Shown here: piece by piece, positions 43,674 to 52,541 of the stretch | How the letters are laid out: each line of letters opens with the position of its first letter | How positions within the stretch are numbered: the first letter of the stretch is position 1 | DNA from: Clostridia bacterium | Lineage (GTDB): Bacteria > Bacillota > Clostridia > Oscillospirales > Acutalibacteraceae | DNA: 64,000 bases | Assembly: GCA_017543285.1 (NCBI GenBank) | Contig: JAFYGK010000008.1 | Span: forward strand, 42,558 to 106,557 | Direction: 5' to 3' | The notes under the pieces: model-generated | Databases searched by the model: none | Told to the model about the DNA's origin: nothing | The model's input: only the letters and a program-made list of their open reading frames with translations | Program-made: the position numbers and the translations under genes

Positions 43674-45017
43674 ATGAATCAGTACATGCAAGAGGTATTT
43701 GAGAAGGTCAAAGCTCGCAATGCAGGCGAACCTGAGTTCATCCAGTGCGTCGAAGAAATCTTCAAGTCGCTTGAAGTGGTATTCGATAAGCACCCAGAGT
43801 ACGCTGAAAGCAATCTTCTCGGCAGACTCACCGAACCCGAGAGACAGATCATATTCAGAGTTCCGTGGGTAGACGACAACGGAAAGGTCCAGGTCAACCG
43901 CGGTTACAGAGTCGAGTTCTCAAGCGCGATCGGTCCGTATAAGGGCGGTCTCCGCTTCCATCCTTCCGTTTATATCGGAATAATCAAATTCCTTGGCTTT
44001 GAGCAGATATTCAAGAACAGCCTCACCGGTCTGCCCATCGGCGGCGGCAAAGGCGGTTCCGACTTCGATCCCAGAGGAAAGAGCGACGGAGAGGTCATGC
44101 GCTTCTGCCAGTCCTTCATGACCGAGCTTTCCCGTCATATCGGTGCTGATACAGACGTTCCCGCCGGTGATATCGGCGTAGGCGGACGCGAGATAGGTTA
44201 TCTTTTCGGACAGTATAAGAGACTGAGAAACAAGTACGAGGGCGTTCTCACAGGCAAGGGTCTCGCATACGGCGGATCTCTCATTCGTCCCGAAGCGACA
44301 GGCTACGGCGCAGTTTATTATGCTGTTGAAGTTCTCAAGCATTTCGGCGAAGAAATCAGCGGCAAGACGGTTGCGGTTTCCGGTTTCGGTAATGTTGCAT
44401 GGGGCGCAGTCAAGAAGATCACAGAGCTCGGCGGCAAGGCTGTCACCATTTCCGGTCCTGACGGATACATCTATGATCCCGACGGAATCAGCACAGACGA
44501 AAAGATCAACTATATGCTTGAAATGCGCGCGTCCGGCCGCGACAAGGTTCAGGATTATGCAGATAAGTTCGGCGTCGAATTCTTCCCGGGCCAGAAGCCT
44601 TGGGGCCAGAAGGTTGATGTTGTCATGCCCTGCGCAACCCAGAACGAGGTCAACATCGACGAAGCAAAGAAGATTGTTGCTAACGGCGTAAAGTATTACA
44701 TCGAGGTCGCCAACATGCCCACAACTCTGGAAGCTACAGAGTACCTCATCGAGAACGGCGCTGTTGTTGCTCCGTCCAAGGCTGTAAACGCAGGCGGCGT
44801 TGCCGTTTCCGCTCTTGAAATGAGTCAGAACTCCATGAGATACAACTGGACGACCGAAGAGGTTGACGCCAAGCTGCATGACATCATGAAAAATATCTAT
44901 AATTCTTCCGTTGCTGCCGCAGAGGAGTACGGTCTCGGCTATGACCTCATTGCCGGTGCAAACATCGCCGGATTTAAGAAGGTCGCAGAGGCAATGGAAG
45001 CTCAGGGTATTGTCTGA
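43674..45017 (+). CDS. gdhA: NADP-type glutamate dehydrogenase
   Basis: The 447-residue enzyme interconverts 2-oxoglutarate plus ammonium and glutamate; this hexameric small-subunit type usually uses NADPH for assimilation. The substrate domain has GPYKGGLRFHPSV near 87-99, PIGGGKGGSDFDP near 121 with the catalytic lysine, and DVPAGDIGVGGREIGYLFG near 163-181. The coenzyme domain has VSGFGNVAWGA near 238. The length is normal. I chose the ATG at 43674, which follows AGGAGG. It is monocistronic with its own promoter and terminator. With aconitase and isocitrate dehydrogenase 8 kb away it completes a route from citrate to glutamate. Confidence 0.95.
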   Translation: MNQYMQEVFEKVKARNAGEPEFIQCVEEIFKSLEVVFDKHPEYAESNLLGRLTEPERQIIFRVPWVDDNGKVQVNRGYRVEFSSAIGPYKGGLRFHPSVYIGIIKFLGFEQIFKNSLTGLPIGGGKGGSDFDPRGKSDGEVMRFCQSFMTELSRHIGADTDVPAGDIGVGGREIGYLFGQYKRLRNKYEGVLTGKGLAYGGSLIRPEATGYGAVYYAVEVLKHFGEEISGKTVAVSGFGNVAWGAVKKITELGGKAVTISGPDGYIYDPDGISTDEKINYMLEMRASGRDKVQDYADKFGVEFFPGQKPWGQKVDVVMPCATQNEVNIDEAKKIVANGVKYYIEVANMPTTLEATEYLIENGAVVAPSKAVNAGGVAVSALEMSQNSMRYNWTTEEVDAKLHDIMKNIYNSSVAAAEEYGLGYDLIAGANIAGFKKVAEAMEAQGIV

Positions 45018-45084
45018 TCTAAAACGCGATGCTTCAAAAAACGGCGGTTATCTAAGATACTGCCGGAGATAAATGATTTTTACG

Positions 45085-45118
45085 GTGTCCGCCGGGCTTT
45101 CCCGACGGACACTTTTTT
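45085..45118 (+). terminator. Intrinsic terminator of gdhA
   Basis: GTGTCCG (45085-45091) pairs with CGGACAC (45106-45112), extended inside by CGGG/CCCG, and six Ts follow. Confidence 0.85.
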
Positions 45119-45165
45119 GCTGCAAATTCTGAACTTTTCCTCATTTTTTGACCATTTTTTTGTCA

Positions 45166-45194
45166 TTGAAAGCAGACCGGTTGTTTGCTATAAT
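45166..45194 (+). promoter_or_regulatory. Predicted promoter of rsuA
   Basis: TTGAAA (45166-45171) and TATAAT (45189-45194) are 17 bases apart, about 50 bases before the ATG. Confidence 0.7.
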
Positions 45195-45241
45195 TATTAA
45201 AGTTGGAATAATGGGCCAAAGCGGTCATAGAGGTGATCAAT

Positions 45242-45964
45242 ATGGCGGTTTTTCGTCTGGACAGATTTATTGCGACGCAGGCAGGCATAAGCCGCAGCGA
45301 GGCTTCCTCGGCGGTTAAGGCGGGGCGGGTAAGAGTAAACAACAAAACCGAGAAAAACGTCTCGGCAAAAATAGACGCCGAAAATGACCGCGTCTTTTTT
45401 GACGGGAATCCGGTTGAGTACAGCGAATTTGTTTATATAATGCTGAACAAGCCTGCCGGGGTGCTTTCGGCAAGCCGGGATCCGAAGATGAAAACGGTGG
45501 TGGATCTTGTTCCGGACAGCCTCAGACGGAAAAATCTTTTTCCCGCCGGAAGACTGGACAGGGATTCGGTGGGTCTTATCATCCTGACCGATGACGGACA
45601 GTTCTGCCACAGGCTGCTGTCTCCCAAAAAGCATGTGTACAAAACATACTTTGTCAGGCTGGACGGTGCGGTTCCCGACAGCGCCGAGAGAATATTCGGC
45701 GACGGGGCAGTACTTGAGGACGGCACAAAATGCCTTCCCGCGAGGCTGTTTGACATTGACAACGACAAATACTGCGCCCGCGTCCAGATATGCGAGGGAA
45801 AATTCCATCAGGTAAAAAGAATGTTTAACAGCGTCGGTCTGAACGTGATATATCTCAAAAGAGAGGGCATAGGTCCGCTCAGTCTTGACGAAGGGCTTGC
45901 GGAGGGACAATGCCGTGCATTAAAAAGGGAGGAAGTTTATCTGATGCTCGGAGAAAACCCCTGA
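45242..45964 (+). CDS. rsuA: RsuA-family pseudouridine synthase (16S rRNA)
   Basis: The 240-residue protein isomerises uridine to pseudouridine in rRNA, most likely position 516 of 16S rRNA. An N-terminal S4 RNA-binding domain (FRLDRFIATQAGISRSEASS, about 4-60) precedes the catalytic domain, whose active-site aspartate lies in GRLDRDSVGLIILTDDGQ near 103-120. ICEGKFHQVKRMFNSVG near 188 is the conserved C-terminal motif. I chose the ATG at 45242, preceded by AGAGGTGAT; a GTG nine bases earlier overlaps that site. RsuA and the 23S enzyme RluB/E share these motifs, so the exact target is inferred. Confidence 0.9.
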   Translation: MAVFRLDRFIATQAGISRSEASSAVKAGRVRVNNKTEKNVSAKIDAENDRVFFDGNPVEYSEFVYIMLNKPAGVLSASRDPKMKTVVDLVPDSLRRKNLFPAGRLDRDSVGLIILTDDGQFCHRLLSPKKHVYKTYFVRLDGAVPDSAERIFGDGAVLEDGTKCLPARLFDIDNDKYCARVQICEGKFHQVKRMFNSVGLNVIYLKREGIGPLSLDEGLAEGQCRALKREEVYLMLGENP

Positions 45965-46180
45965 ACGCGGTTTGATATACTATCTGTTGTGTTTGACGAT
46001 GATTTTTTGCGCAATATGTGAATGTTTACAAATAATTAAAAACAAACCCCCATTGATATATACAAAAGCAACTATGTGATAAAAGCTCACAAATTGACTT
46101 TATTTACAGCCCCTTGGCCGGCAATTTGTTAAGATTCTTAAAATTTTGTGCAAGATTTGAAAATAATAGCGCAGAAACTA
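45965..46180. other. AT-rich upstream region of the PucR-type regulator
   Basis: The 339-base gap contains no gene. It holds an AT-rich palindrome TTAAG-N3-CTTAA at 46129-46141, repeated TTTGTG(T/C)AA motifs on both strands and, further on, the predicted promoter at 46181-46209. Confidence 0.45.
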
Positions 46181-46209
46181 TTGCAAAATGACGGACTTTT
46201 GTGTAAAAT
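46181..46209 (+). promoter_or_regulatory. Predicted promoter of the PucR-type regulator
   Basis: TTGCAA (46181-46186) and TAAAAT (46204-46209) are 17 bases apart. One copy of the TTTGTGTAAA motif (46198-46207) overlaps the -10, a good position for repression. Confidence 0.65.
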
Positions 46210-46303
46210 GATACTATTGAAGTTTTCGACTTAGTTTTTTGCCTTTTGGCATATTACACAATAGAGTTTATGCAAAATCTGGGTAAAGAGGGGTTTACAC
46301 AAA

Positions 46304-47389
46304 ATGTCAAACAGATTATTTCAGAGCTTTGTTCATCAGACAAAAGACGCTATTGAAAGAATGGTCGGCATAATTGACGATTCGTCCACAGTTGTTGCCT
46401 GCAGCGAGCTTGGCAGAATCGGAGAGGTCCAGAACTTTGTGTCTATCGACACCATTCCGACGTCTGAGGTCCTCGTCCGCAACGGTCTGACCTACAGAAC
46501 CTTCGGGACTCGCTCCAAGGCCGATTACGCTGTATTTGTTGAGGGAATCGACGAGAGCGCGGCGAAGTTCGCTTCCATGCTTGCCATTTCTCTCACAAAT
46601 ATCAAGCAGTACTATGACGAGAAGTACGACAGAAGCAATTTCATAAAGAATGTTATTCTCGACAACATCCTCCCTGGCGATATTTATCTTAAGGCAAGAG
46701 AGCTTCGGTTCAGCACGGATGTGTCGAGGGTCGTTCTCCTCATCAGAATCACCTCTCGCACCGACGCCGCGATTTTTGATGTTGTTCAGAATCTGTTCCC
46801 GGACAAGAACAAGGATTTTGTCGTAAACATAAACGAAAACGACATAGCTCTTGTCAAGGAAACCCGTTCAACCATTGAGACAAAGGATCTTGAAAAGCTC
46901 GCCCGTTCTATTGTAGACACTCTCAGCGCCGAATTCAACACCCATGCGCTCGTCGGTATCGGCACAACTGTCGTCGGCATCAAGGAGCTCGCCCGTTCCT
47001 TTAAGGAGGCTCAGGTCTCTCTTGAGGTCAGTAAGGTTTTTGACGCGGACAAGTCCATTGTCAGCTATGACAATATGGGTATCGCCCGTCTGATTTATCA
47101 GCTTCCCACAACCCTTTGCGAAATGTACCTCAAGGAGGTGTTCTGCAAGGGTTCAATAGAATCGCTTGACAGAGAAACTCTCTTTACCATACAGAAATTC
47201 TTTGAAAACAACCTGAATGTTTCTGAAACGTCGAGAAAGCTCTTCGTTCACAGAAACACTCTTGTATACCGCCTCGAAAAGATCAAGAAGCTTACCGGTC
47301 TCGACCTGAGAGAATTTGATCACGCCATCGTGTTTAAAGTGGCGCTCATGGTCAAGAAGTATCTCAACGCAAATCCGGTTAAGTACTGA
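46304..47389 (+). CDS. PucR/CdaR-type helix-turn-helix transcriptional regulator
   Basis: The 361-residue protein ends in a PucR C-terminal helix-turn-helix (FFENNLNVSETSRKLFVHRNTLVYRLEKIKKLTGLDL, about 305-341). A GGDEF-like CdaR middle domain covers about 130-280 (VVLLIRITSRTDAAIF, HALVGIGTTVVGIKELARSFKEAQVSLEV), and the N-terminus (to about 110) is a putative sensor domain. CdaR relatives respond to sugar acids or metabolites, but the ligand cannot be read here. No catabolic operon adjoins it; the next genes are ftsEX. A repeat matching the promoter-region motif (TTTACACAAA) ends right at its ATG, which suggests autoregulation. Confidence 0.88.
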   Translation: MSNRLFQSFVHQTKDAIERMVGIIDDSSTVVACSELGRIGEVQNFVSIDTIPTSEVLVRNGLTYRTFGTRSKADYAVFVEGIDESAAKFASMLAISLTNIKQYYDEKYDRSNFIKNVILDNILPGDIYLKARELRFSTDVSRVVLLIRITSRTDAAIFDVVQNLFPDKNKDFVVNINENDIALVKETRSTIETKDLEKLARSIVDTLSAEFNTHALVGIGTTVVGIKELARSFKEAQVSLEVSKVFDADKSIVSYDNMGIARLIYQLPTTLCEMYLKEVFCKGSIESLDRETLFTIQKFFENNLNVSETSRKLFVHRNTLVYRLEKIKKLTGLDLREFDHAIVFKVALMVKKYLNANPVKY

Positions 47390-47429
47390 TAATCAGGCTG
47401 TATTATCTTAATAATCTGATAATCCCGAG

Positions 47430-47476
47430 CAGGAAAAGCGCTTTCGGCAAAAACAAAACAGTTCTTTTCCTGTTTT
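47430..47476 (+). terminator. Possible terminator after the PucR-type gene
   Basis: CAGGAAAAG (47430-47438) pairs perfectly with CTTTTCCTG (47464-47472) and TTTT follows, but the loop is 25 bases long. The remaining 200 bases before ftsE show no gene. Confidence 0.5.
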
Positions 47477-47677
47477 ACCAATATCCTGCGCCGAAACGGG
47501 CCGTCATGGGCGGTCTTCCCCCGGGGAAACCGCTGCGCGACTACAGAAAAGCTTTGAGGGGAGCTGAGTCTGCTTTCGCTTTGCGCTTCAACAGCGTCTA
47601 ATGGCGTCTGTCGGCAAAATTCGCCTGAACGGCGGAGAATAAAAGCTGCGGCATATTCCTGATAAAGAAAGGATGGT

Positions 47678-48463
47678 GTGTCTGTGGTTCAGCTTAAAAA
47701 TGTTTCAAAGGTGTACGACAACGGAACGGTCGCCCTTAAGGACATTAGCCTGAGCATCGGCAAGGGCGAATTTGTCTTTATCGTCGGCGCCTCCGGAGCC
47801 GGCAAGAGTACGTTTTTGAAAATGATTATAGCCGAGGAAAAACCCACCTCGGGCGAAGTACTGGTCAACGACTACAGCATAAACAAAATAAAAAGAAGAG
47901 AAATACCCTATCTGAGGCGCACGATGGGGATCGTTTTTCAGGATTTCCGTCTTATAAACAAGATGACGGTGTATGAAAACGTCGCGTTTGTTATGAGGGT
48001 TACAGGCGCGTCTCCTAAAAGCATAAAAAAGCGCGTCCCGTATGTTCTGGGTCTCGTGGGACTTCTGCACAAGGCAAAATGCAAGCCAAACGAGCTTTCC
48101 GGAGGCGAGCAGCAGAGGGTCGGACTCGCGAGGGCGCTTGTCAACAATCCGTCGATGATCGTTGCGGATGAGCCAACCGGAAATATCGACCCGAAGCTTA
48201 CATATGAAATAATAGAGCTTTTGTCCGAGATAAACCGCAGGGGCACAACGGTTGTCATGGTCACGCATGAGCATGAGCTTATCAGGCAGTTCAGACACAG
48301 AGTCGTTGTGATTGACGACGGATATCTCATCGCCGATGATGAGAACAATTCGGTCCCGGATGATACGCCGGAGTTTTACGATTATACGGCTGAGTATAAA
48401 TATTCAATGAATAAATTCGGTCCGGACTCCATTGCGGACAGCGGCAAGGAGGGCGATCGGTAA
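47678..48463 (+). CDS. ftsE: Cell division ATP-binding protein FtsE
   Basis: The 261-residue ABC ATPase drives FtsX, which activates cell-wall hydrolases. It has Walker A GASGAGKST near 37-45, Q-loop VFQDFRLINKMTVYENV, signature LSGGEQQRVGLARAL near 144, Walker B MIVADEPTGNID and switch histidine VTHEHE. A C-terminal extension of about 35 residues rich in Asp/Glu (from about 228) goes beyond the usual 228-residue FtsE. The GTG start at 47678 follows GAAAGGATG. ftsX starts immediately after the stop codon. Confidence 0.94.
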   Translation: MSVVQLKNVSKVYDNGTVALKDISLSIGKGEFVFIVGASGAGKSTFLKMIIAEEKPTSGEVLVNDYSINKIKRREIPYLRRTMGIVFQDFRLINKMTVYENVAFVMRVTGASPKSIKKRVPYVLGLVGLLHKAKCKPNELSGGEQQRVGLARALVNNPSMIVADEPTGNIDPKLTYEIIELLSEINRRGTTVVMVTHEHELIRQFRHRVVVIDDGYLIADDENNSVPDDTPEFYDYTAEYKYSMNKFGPDSIADSGKEGDR

Positions 48464-49369
48464 ATGAACAGTTTCCGTTATCTTTTTAAAGAGGGACTGA
48501 AGAATATTTTTTCCAACAGCCTCATGTCTTTTGCTTCCTTTGGCGTTTTGTCCTGCTGCCTGATCATGATAGGCTGCTCGACCCTGTTTGTTCTCAATAT
48601 CAACGAGGCATTCAAATCGGTCGAAAGCCAGAATGTCATGAAGGCATACATAAAAAGCGAAGCCACCCAACAGGATATAGATGCTCTTGCAATACGGTTC
48701 AAGGAAATGGACAATATTGAGAACAGCGTTTTTGTCTCGTCCGATGAGGCGCTGAAATCATTCACCGAGTCAAACGACGATTATGCCAAGGCGTTTGAAA
48801 GCCTTGTTTATGATAATCCGCTTCCGGCGAGCTTTGAGCTTACCATCAAGGATCTGACCAAATATCAGACGACCTATAACGAGGTTTCCGGAATCAGTCT
48901 CGTGGAAAAGGTGAGCAGCCAGTACGATCTGGCGCAAAAGCTGATCGGAATGAGAAGGATGATAGCCATAATCAGTTTATGGATAGTCGGACTGCTTGCG
49001 CTTGTTTCGCTGTTTATCATATCCAATATGGTCAGGGTAACGATGCATTCAAGACGGCTTGAAATCAGCATTATGAAATCGGTCGGCGCTACAGATTCGT
49101 TTATTGTATTTCCGTTTATGGTAGAAGGTATATTGATCGGTCTTTTCTCAGCGGCGGCGTCATTCTTTGCGATATGGTATATCTATTACAACGCCGGCGG
49201 AGTGCTTATGGATACTCTCGGAACGCAGGTCATACCGTTTGAAAGACTTATGGTCCCGATAGCCGTATTGTTTGCCGTTATCGGTATGATCGCCGGCGGA
49301 ATAGGAAGCCGGATGTCCATCAGAAAATATCTGAGAAGCGGAGGAGGAAGCGTTTACGATGCGATTTAA
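48464..49369 (+). CDS. ftsX: Cell division protein FtsX
   Basis: The 301-residue permease-like protein has four membrane helices, one near 25-45 and three in the C-terminal part, with a large extracytoplasmic loop (about 50-165) that in this family binds peptidoglycan hydrolases. Family features are NSLMSFASFGVLSCCLIMIG, ISNMVRVTMHSRRLEISIMKSVGAT near 185-210, and FMVEGILIGLFSA. Its start abuts the ftsE stop, and its last 11 bases overlap the M23 gene, so all three are probably translated together. Confidence 0.93.
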   Translation: MNSFRYLFKEGLKNIFSNSLMSFASFGVLSCCLIMIGCSTLFVLNINEAFKSVESQNVMKAYIKSEATQQDIDALAIRFKEMDNIENSVFVSSDEALKSFTESNDDYAKAFESLVYDNPLPASFELTIKDLTKYQTTYNEVSGISLVEKVSSQYDLAQKLIGMRRMIAIISLWIVGLLALVSLFIISNMVRVTMHSRRLEISIMKSVGATDSFIVFPFMVEGILIGLFSAAASFFAIWYIYYNAGGVLMDTLGTQVIPFERLMVPIAVLFAVIGMIAGGIGSRMSIRKYLRSGGGSVYDAI

Positions 49370-50648
49370 AAAGCAGATAAAAATTCTTGTATCCGCAATT
49401 CTTGCCGTTGCGCTGCTGATAACCCAGTTCTCGGCTTCCGCGGCCACCTTGTCCGGCCTGCAGAAGAATCTTTCGGATCTGCAGAGCAAGTACAAAAGCC
49501 TCGAGGTCAAGCAGGAGCAGATGAAGGAACAATATGAGCGGGCTGTCCAGGACAAGGAAAACCGGCTCGAATACAAAAATCTGCTCCAGGAGAAGATCAA
49601 CGCGACCATAGAGCAGCTGGATATTCTTGTTATGCGCATCGAGATTCTCGACAACGATATAGAGACTCTTGAGGAGCAGGTTGAAAAGAAAGAAAAAGAG
49701 ATCGACGCAAATTACGAAACATACAAGGAGAGGGTCCGCGCCATTTATATGGCGGGCGAAACCGGACTGCTCGAATTTGTGCTCAGCTCCAGCAGCATCA
49801 GCGATTTCTTCGACAGAATGGTGATAGCCAAGTCCATATCGGATCATGACAACAGCATCATAGAGGGTCTGAAGGGCGATAAGCAGGAGCTTGAGGACAC
49901 CAAAAAACGAATAGAGGATAACCGCAGAGACCTCAGCAGCACAAAGGCTGAGCTTGAAGCAAAACAGGACGAGCTCGACAGGCTTTATGAGGAAAATAAC
50001 GCCGTCATCAAGGAGCTTGAAAAAAACGAGAGCTACTATCTTTCCGAGCAAAAGAAAAAGGCCGCGGAGATGAAGGAGCTCAATGCCGATATTGAAAAGG
50101 CCTATAAGGAAATCGAGAAAAAGCGTCAGGAGATAGCCAATCAGAATAATGATCCGACCGGAGGCGGCAAAACCAGCTCCGGAAGCTCAGGCTCCGGCAG
50201 CTCAGGCTCCGGCAGTGCAAGCACCAAGGTGATCAGCGGCAAGGTCTATTCATCCGGCCTGATGTGGCCCACTCCGACCCTTTCCACGATAACCTCGGGT
50301 TTCCGTACCAAGAGCAGGCCGAACCATAACGGCGTCGATATTTCCGGCAGAGGAGCGTACGGCTCAGCTATTATTGCGACCATGGGAGGCACCGTATACA
50401 AGGTAGGCGACCACGGCTCGAAGAGCTACGGAAAGTTCGTTATGATCGACCACGGCACAATCAACGGAAAGAGCTATGTCACGCTTTATGCCCACTGCAG
50501 CGCCATTTATGTTTCGAAGGGGCAGACGGTCAAGCAGGGACAGAAAATAGCGGCAGTCGGCTCAACCGGCAATTCAACGGGACCCCATCTGCATTTTGAG
50601 GTCAGAGTAAACGGCAACTACACAAATCCGCTCAACTACTTCAAATAA
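49359..50648 (+). CDS. Secreted coiled-coil murein hydrolase, M23 peptidase (EnvC/NlpD-like)
   Basis: The 429-residue protein has a signal peptide (about 1-29, ending FSASA), long coiled coils (about 30-115 and 155-260), a Gly/Ser-rich linker (about 270-285) and a C-terminal M23 peptidase domain. Zinc ligands are complete: His323 and Asp327 in HNGVD, and His410/His412 in HLHFE, so the enzyme should be active. The EnvC-like layout beside ftsEX suggests that FtsX gates this hydrolase through the coiled coil. It overlaps ftsX by 11 bases. Confidence 0.92.
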   Translation: MRFKKQIKILVSAILAVALLITQFSASAATLSGLQKNLSDLQSKYKSLEVKQEQMKEQYERAVQDKENRLEYKNLLQEKINATIEQLDILVMRIEILDNDIETLEEQVEKKEKEIDANYETYKERVRAIYMAGETGLLEFVLSSSSISDFFDRMVIAKSISDHDNSIIEGLKGDKQELEDTKKRIEDNRRDLSSTKAELEAKQDELDRLYEENNAVIKELEKNESYYLSEQKKKAAEMKELNADIEKAYKEIEKKRQEIANQNNDPTGGGKTSSGSSGSGSSGSGSASTKVISGKVYSSGLMWPTPTLSTITSGFRTKSRPNHNGVDISGRGAYGSAIIATMGGTVYKVGDHGSKSYGKFVMIDHGTINGKSYVTLYAHCSAIYVSKGQTVKQGQKIAAVGSTGNSTGPHLHFEVRVNGNYTNPLNYFK

Positions 50649-50850
50649 TAAATCAGGTCGGCTGTCTGCTTTGATATTATAAGCGGACAGCCGAAACGAA
50701 GTATCCCGAAGCAAAATATAACATATTTTGCAGGGCTACTGTTTTCCGGGATATAAGATCATATATTTTACCGGTCGGACGGCAAAAATGCCGTCATGGT
50801 ACGGACGGTATCTGTATTTCCCGAATCGTTTCTTAGGAGCTATATTTCAT

Positions 50851-52266
50851 ATGAACAAAAAAATATCATTGGGCGCCGCGATTGCGCTTGTTGTTTTTGT
50901 CGCCGCAGCTGCGGTGTTTATAACGATGGGCGTTTCTTCTCAGCTCTTTGCCAATCATAGCGACGTTTCGCCCGACAGAGCCGCAATAATGACAAAACTC
51001 GGAGAGATAGACGCCGTCGTTTCGAATAATTATGTAGGAGAGATAAATGAGGAAGCCCTGAGCAAAGGGATAATGGACGGATTTTTTACCGGACTCGGCG
51101 ACCCTCATTCTTGTTATCTCACGCCGGAGGAATATAACGAAACGGTTCTTGACAGGAGCGGAAAATCCTCCGATATAGGCGCCTATGTGACGGATTACAA
51201 CGGCGGCATGTACGTCTATTTCGTCATGAATAATTCTCCGGCAAGCGACGCAGGGCTGGAAAAGGGTGATATTATTACCGCCGTCGCCGGAGCGGAAGTA
51301 AAGGATTCGGGATTCGATGCGGCTGTCAGTTCCATCAAATCCATGTCGTCCACATTCGACCTGACCGTCACGAGGGGACAGGAGACCATGACTGTTAACG
51401 TCACGCCCGGCGAATTCAAGACGACCACAATAGAAGCGAAGATACTTGAGCTTGGCAATATCGGGTATATCAGGATATACAACTTTGTTGATTCGACCGA
51501 CGAGCAGTTCTCCGACGCCGTCGAAACCATGCTCAGACAAAATGTCTCAGGCTTTATTTTTGACGTAAGGCACAACGGCGGAGGTACTCTTTCCTCCGTG
51601 GTGAATATGATTGATAAACTGTGTCCCGCAGGGCCTATAATGTATAAGGTAGACAAGGACGGAACGACAACCGTGCTTCACAAATCGGACTCAAATGAGA
51701 TCGAAAAGCCCATGCTCGTTCTTATGGATGACACAACCGCAAGCGCTGCCGAACTTTTTGCATGCGCGCTGCGTGATTACGAAAAAGCCGAGCTCATCGG
51801 TACAAAAACATACGGTAAGGGCTCCATGCAGGATCTGTTTGCGTTCAAGGACGGCTCAGCAATCAATCTCACGACTTCGCTTTTCAATCCGCCGTACAGC
51901 CCCAACTTCAACGGCGTCGGAATCCTGCCCGATTATGAGGTGCCGCTAAGCAGCGGAATCACCAATTTCTTTCTGGTCAACGAGGAAACGGACACTCAGC
52001 TTCAGTTTGCCGTGCAAAAGATGTTTGAGGTAACGGGATACGCGGATTCGGTCAACGCCGACCCTGAGGACCAGTTATCGCAGGCCGGTTCATCTGAAGC
52101 TTCGGCGGAAAATTCCGCGTCCTCGCAGTTGTCCTCTGCATCTTCACAGTCGTCCTCCGCATCCACGCAGACAGCTTCGTCGGAGGTCGGGTCCGAATCA
52201 TCGGCTAACTCCCGGACAGGTTCATCAGATGCTCAAACATCATCCTCGGCTGTCTCTCGGCAATGA
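50851..52266 (+). CDS. Carboxy-terminal processing protease, S41 family (CtpA/CtpB-like)
   Basis: The 471-residue protease has an N-terminal membrane anchor or signal (about 7-31), a PDZ domain (VYFVMNNSPASDAGLEKGDII, about 124-144) and a catalytic S41 domain with the Ser-Lys dyad Ser298 (TTASAAELFACA) and Lys323 (GTKTYGKGSMQD). The last 60 residues are a low-complexity Ser/Ala tail. In Bacillus subtilis ctpB lies just after ftsEX and cleaves a sporulation signalling complex; a similar role is possible here. The ATG at 50851 follows AGGAG by 11 bases; the frame runs further upstream without support. A terminator follows. Confidence 0.9.
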   Translation: MNKKISLGAAIALVVFVAAAAVFITMGVSSQLFANHSDVSPDRAAIMTKLGEIDAVVSNNYVGEINEEALSKGIMDGFFTGLGDPHSCYLTPEEYNETVLDRSGKSSDIGAYVTDYNGGMYVYFVMNNSPASDAGLEKGDIITAVAGAEVKDSGFDAAVSSIKSMSSTFDLTVTRGQETMTVNVTPGEFKTTTIEAKILELGNIGYIRIYNFVDSTDEQFSDAVETMLRQNVSGFIFDVRHNGGGTLSSVVNMIDKLCPAGPIMYKVDKDGTTTVLHKSDSNEIEKPMLVLMDDTTASAAELFACALRDYEKAELIGTKTYGKGSMQDLFAFKDGSAINLTTSLFNPPYSPNFNGVGILPDYEVPLSSGITNFFLVNEETDTQLQFAVQKMFEVTGYADSVNADPEDQLSQAGSSEASAENSASSQLSSASSQSSSASTQTASSEVGSESSANSRTGSSDAQTSSSAVSRQ

Positions 52267-52314
52267 GCTGACAGAAAAAGAGACAATTATTTTTGATTAT
52301 AACCAGAATAAAAA

Positions 52315-52341
52315 AGCTCCGACTATAGACGGAGCTTTTTT
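52315..52341 (+). terminator. Intrinsic terminator after the S41 protease gene
   Basis: AGCTCCG (52315-52321) pairs with CGGAGCT (52330-52336); a T run follows and an A run precedes it. Confidence 0.85.
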
Positions 52342-52400
52342 CATCGTTCGTGAAGCAGGTAAAATTTTTATTAAATAGTAATTTTATCACCCGTCTGTTA

Positions 52401-52429
52401 TTGACAATTTTCTATCAATGATGGATAAT
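52401..52429 (+). promoter_or_regulatory. Predicted promoter of the aconitase operon
   Basis: TTGACA (52401-52406) and GATAAT (52424-52429) are 17 bases apart. An inverted repeat ATTGA-N10-TCAAT (52400-52419) overlaps the -35 and could be an operator. It does not match the Rex consensus. Confidence 0.6.
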
Positions 52430-52541
52430 ATATAATGATGTATTATTGAAGCAATTATTCTTATAATGAAAATGGTTATTTATGCAACATTTACCGACCT
52501 GTTAAAAGCGGGCCGCATTTGAAAGGAGTCACAGAACCGCC

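Noticed and set aside
43920..44879. 319-residue minus-strand reading frame
   Set aside because: It is antisense to gdhA, which is certain.
46126..46144. TTGTTAAGATTCTTAAAA as a Rex site
   Set aside because: The second half-site is poor and the spacing is off by one base.
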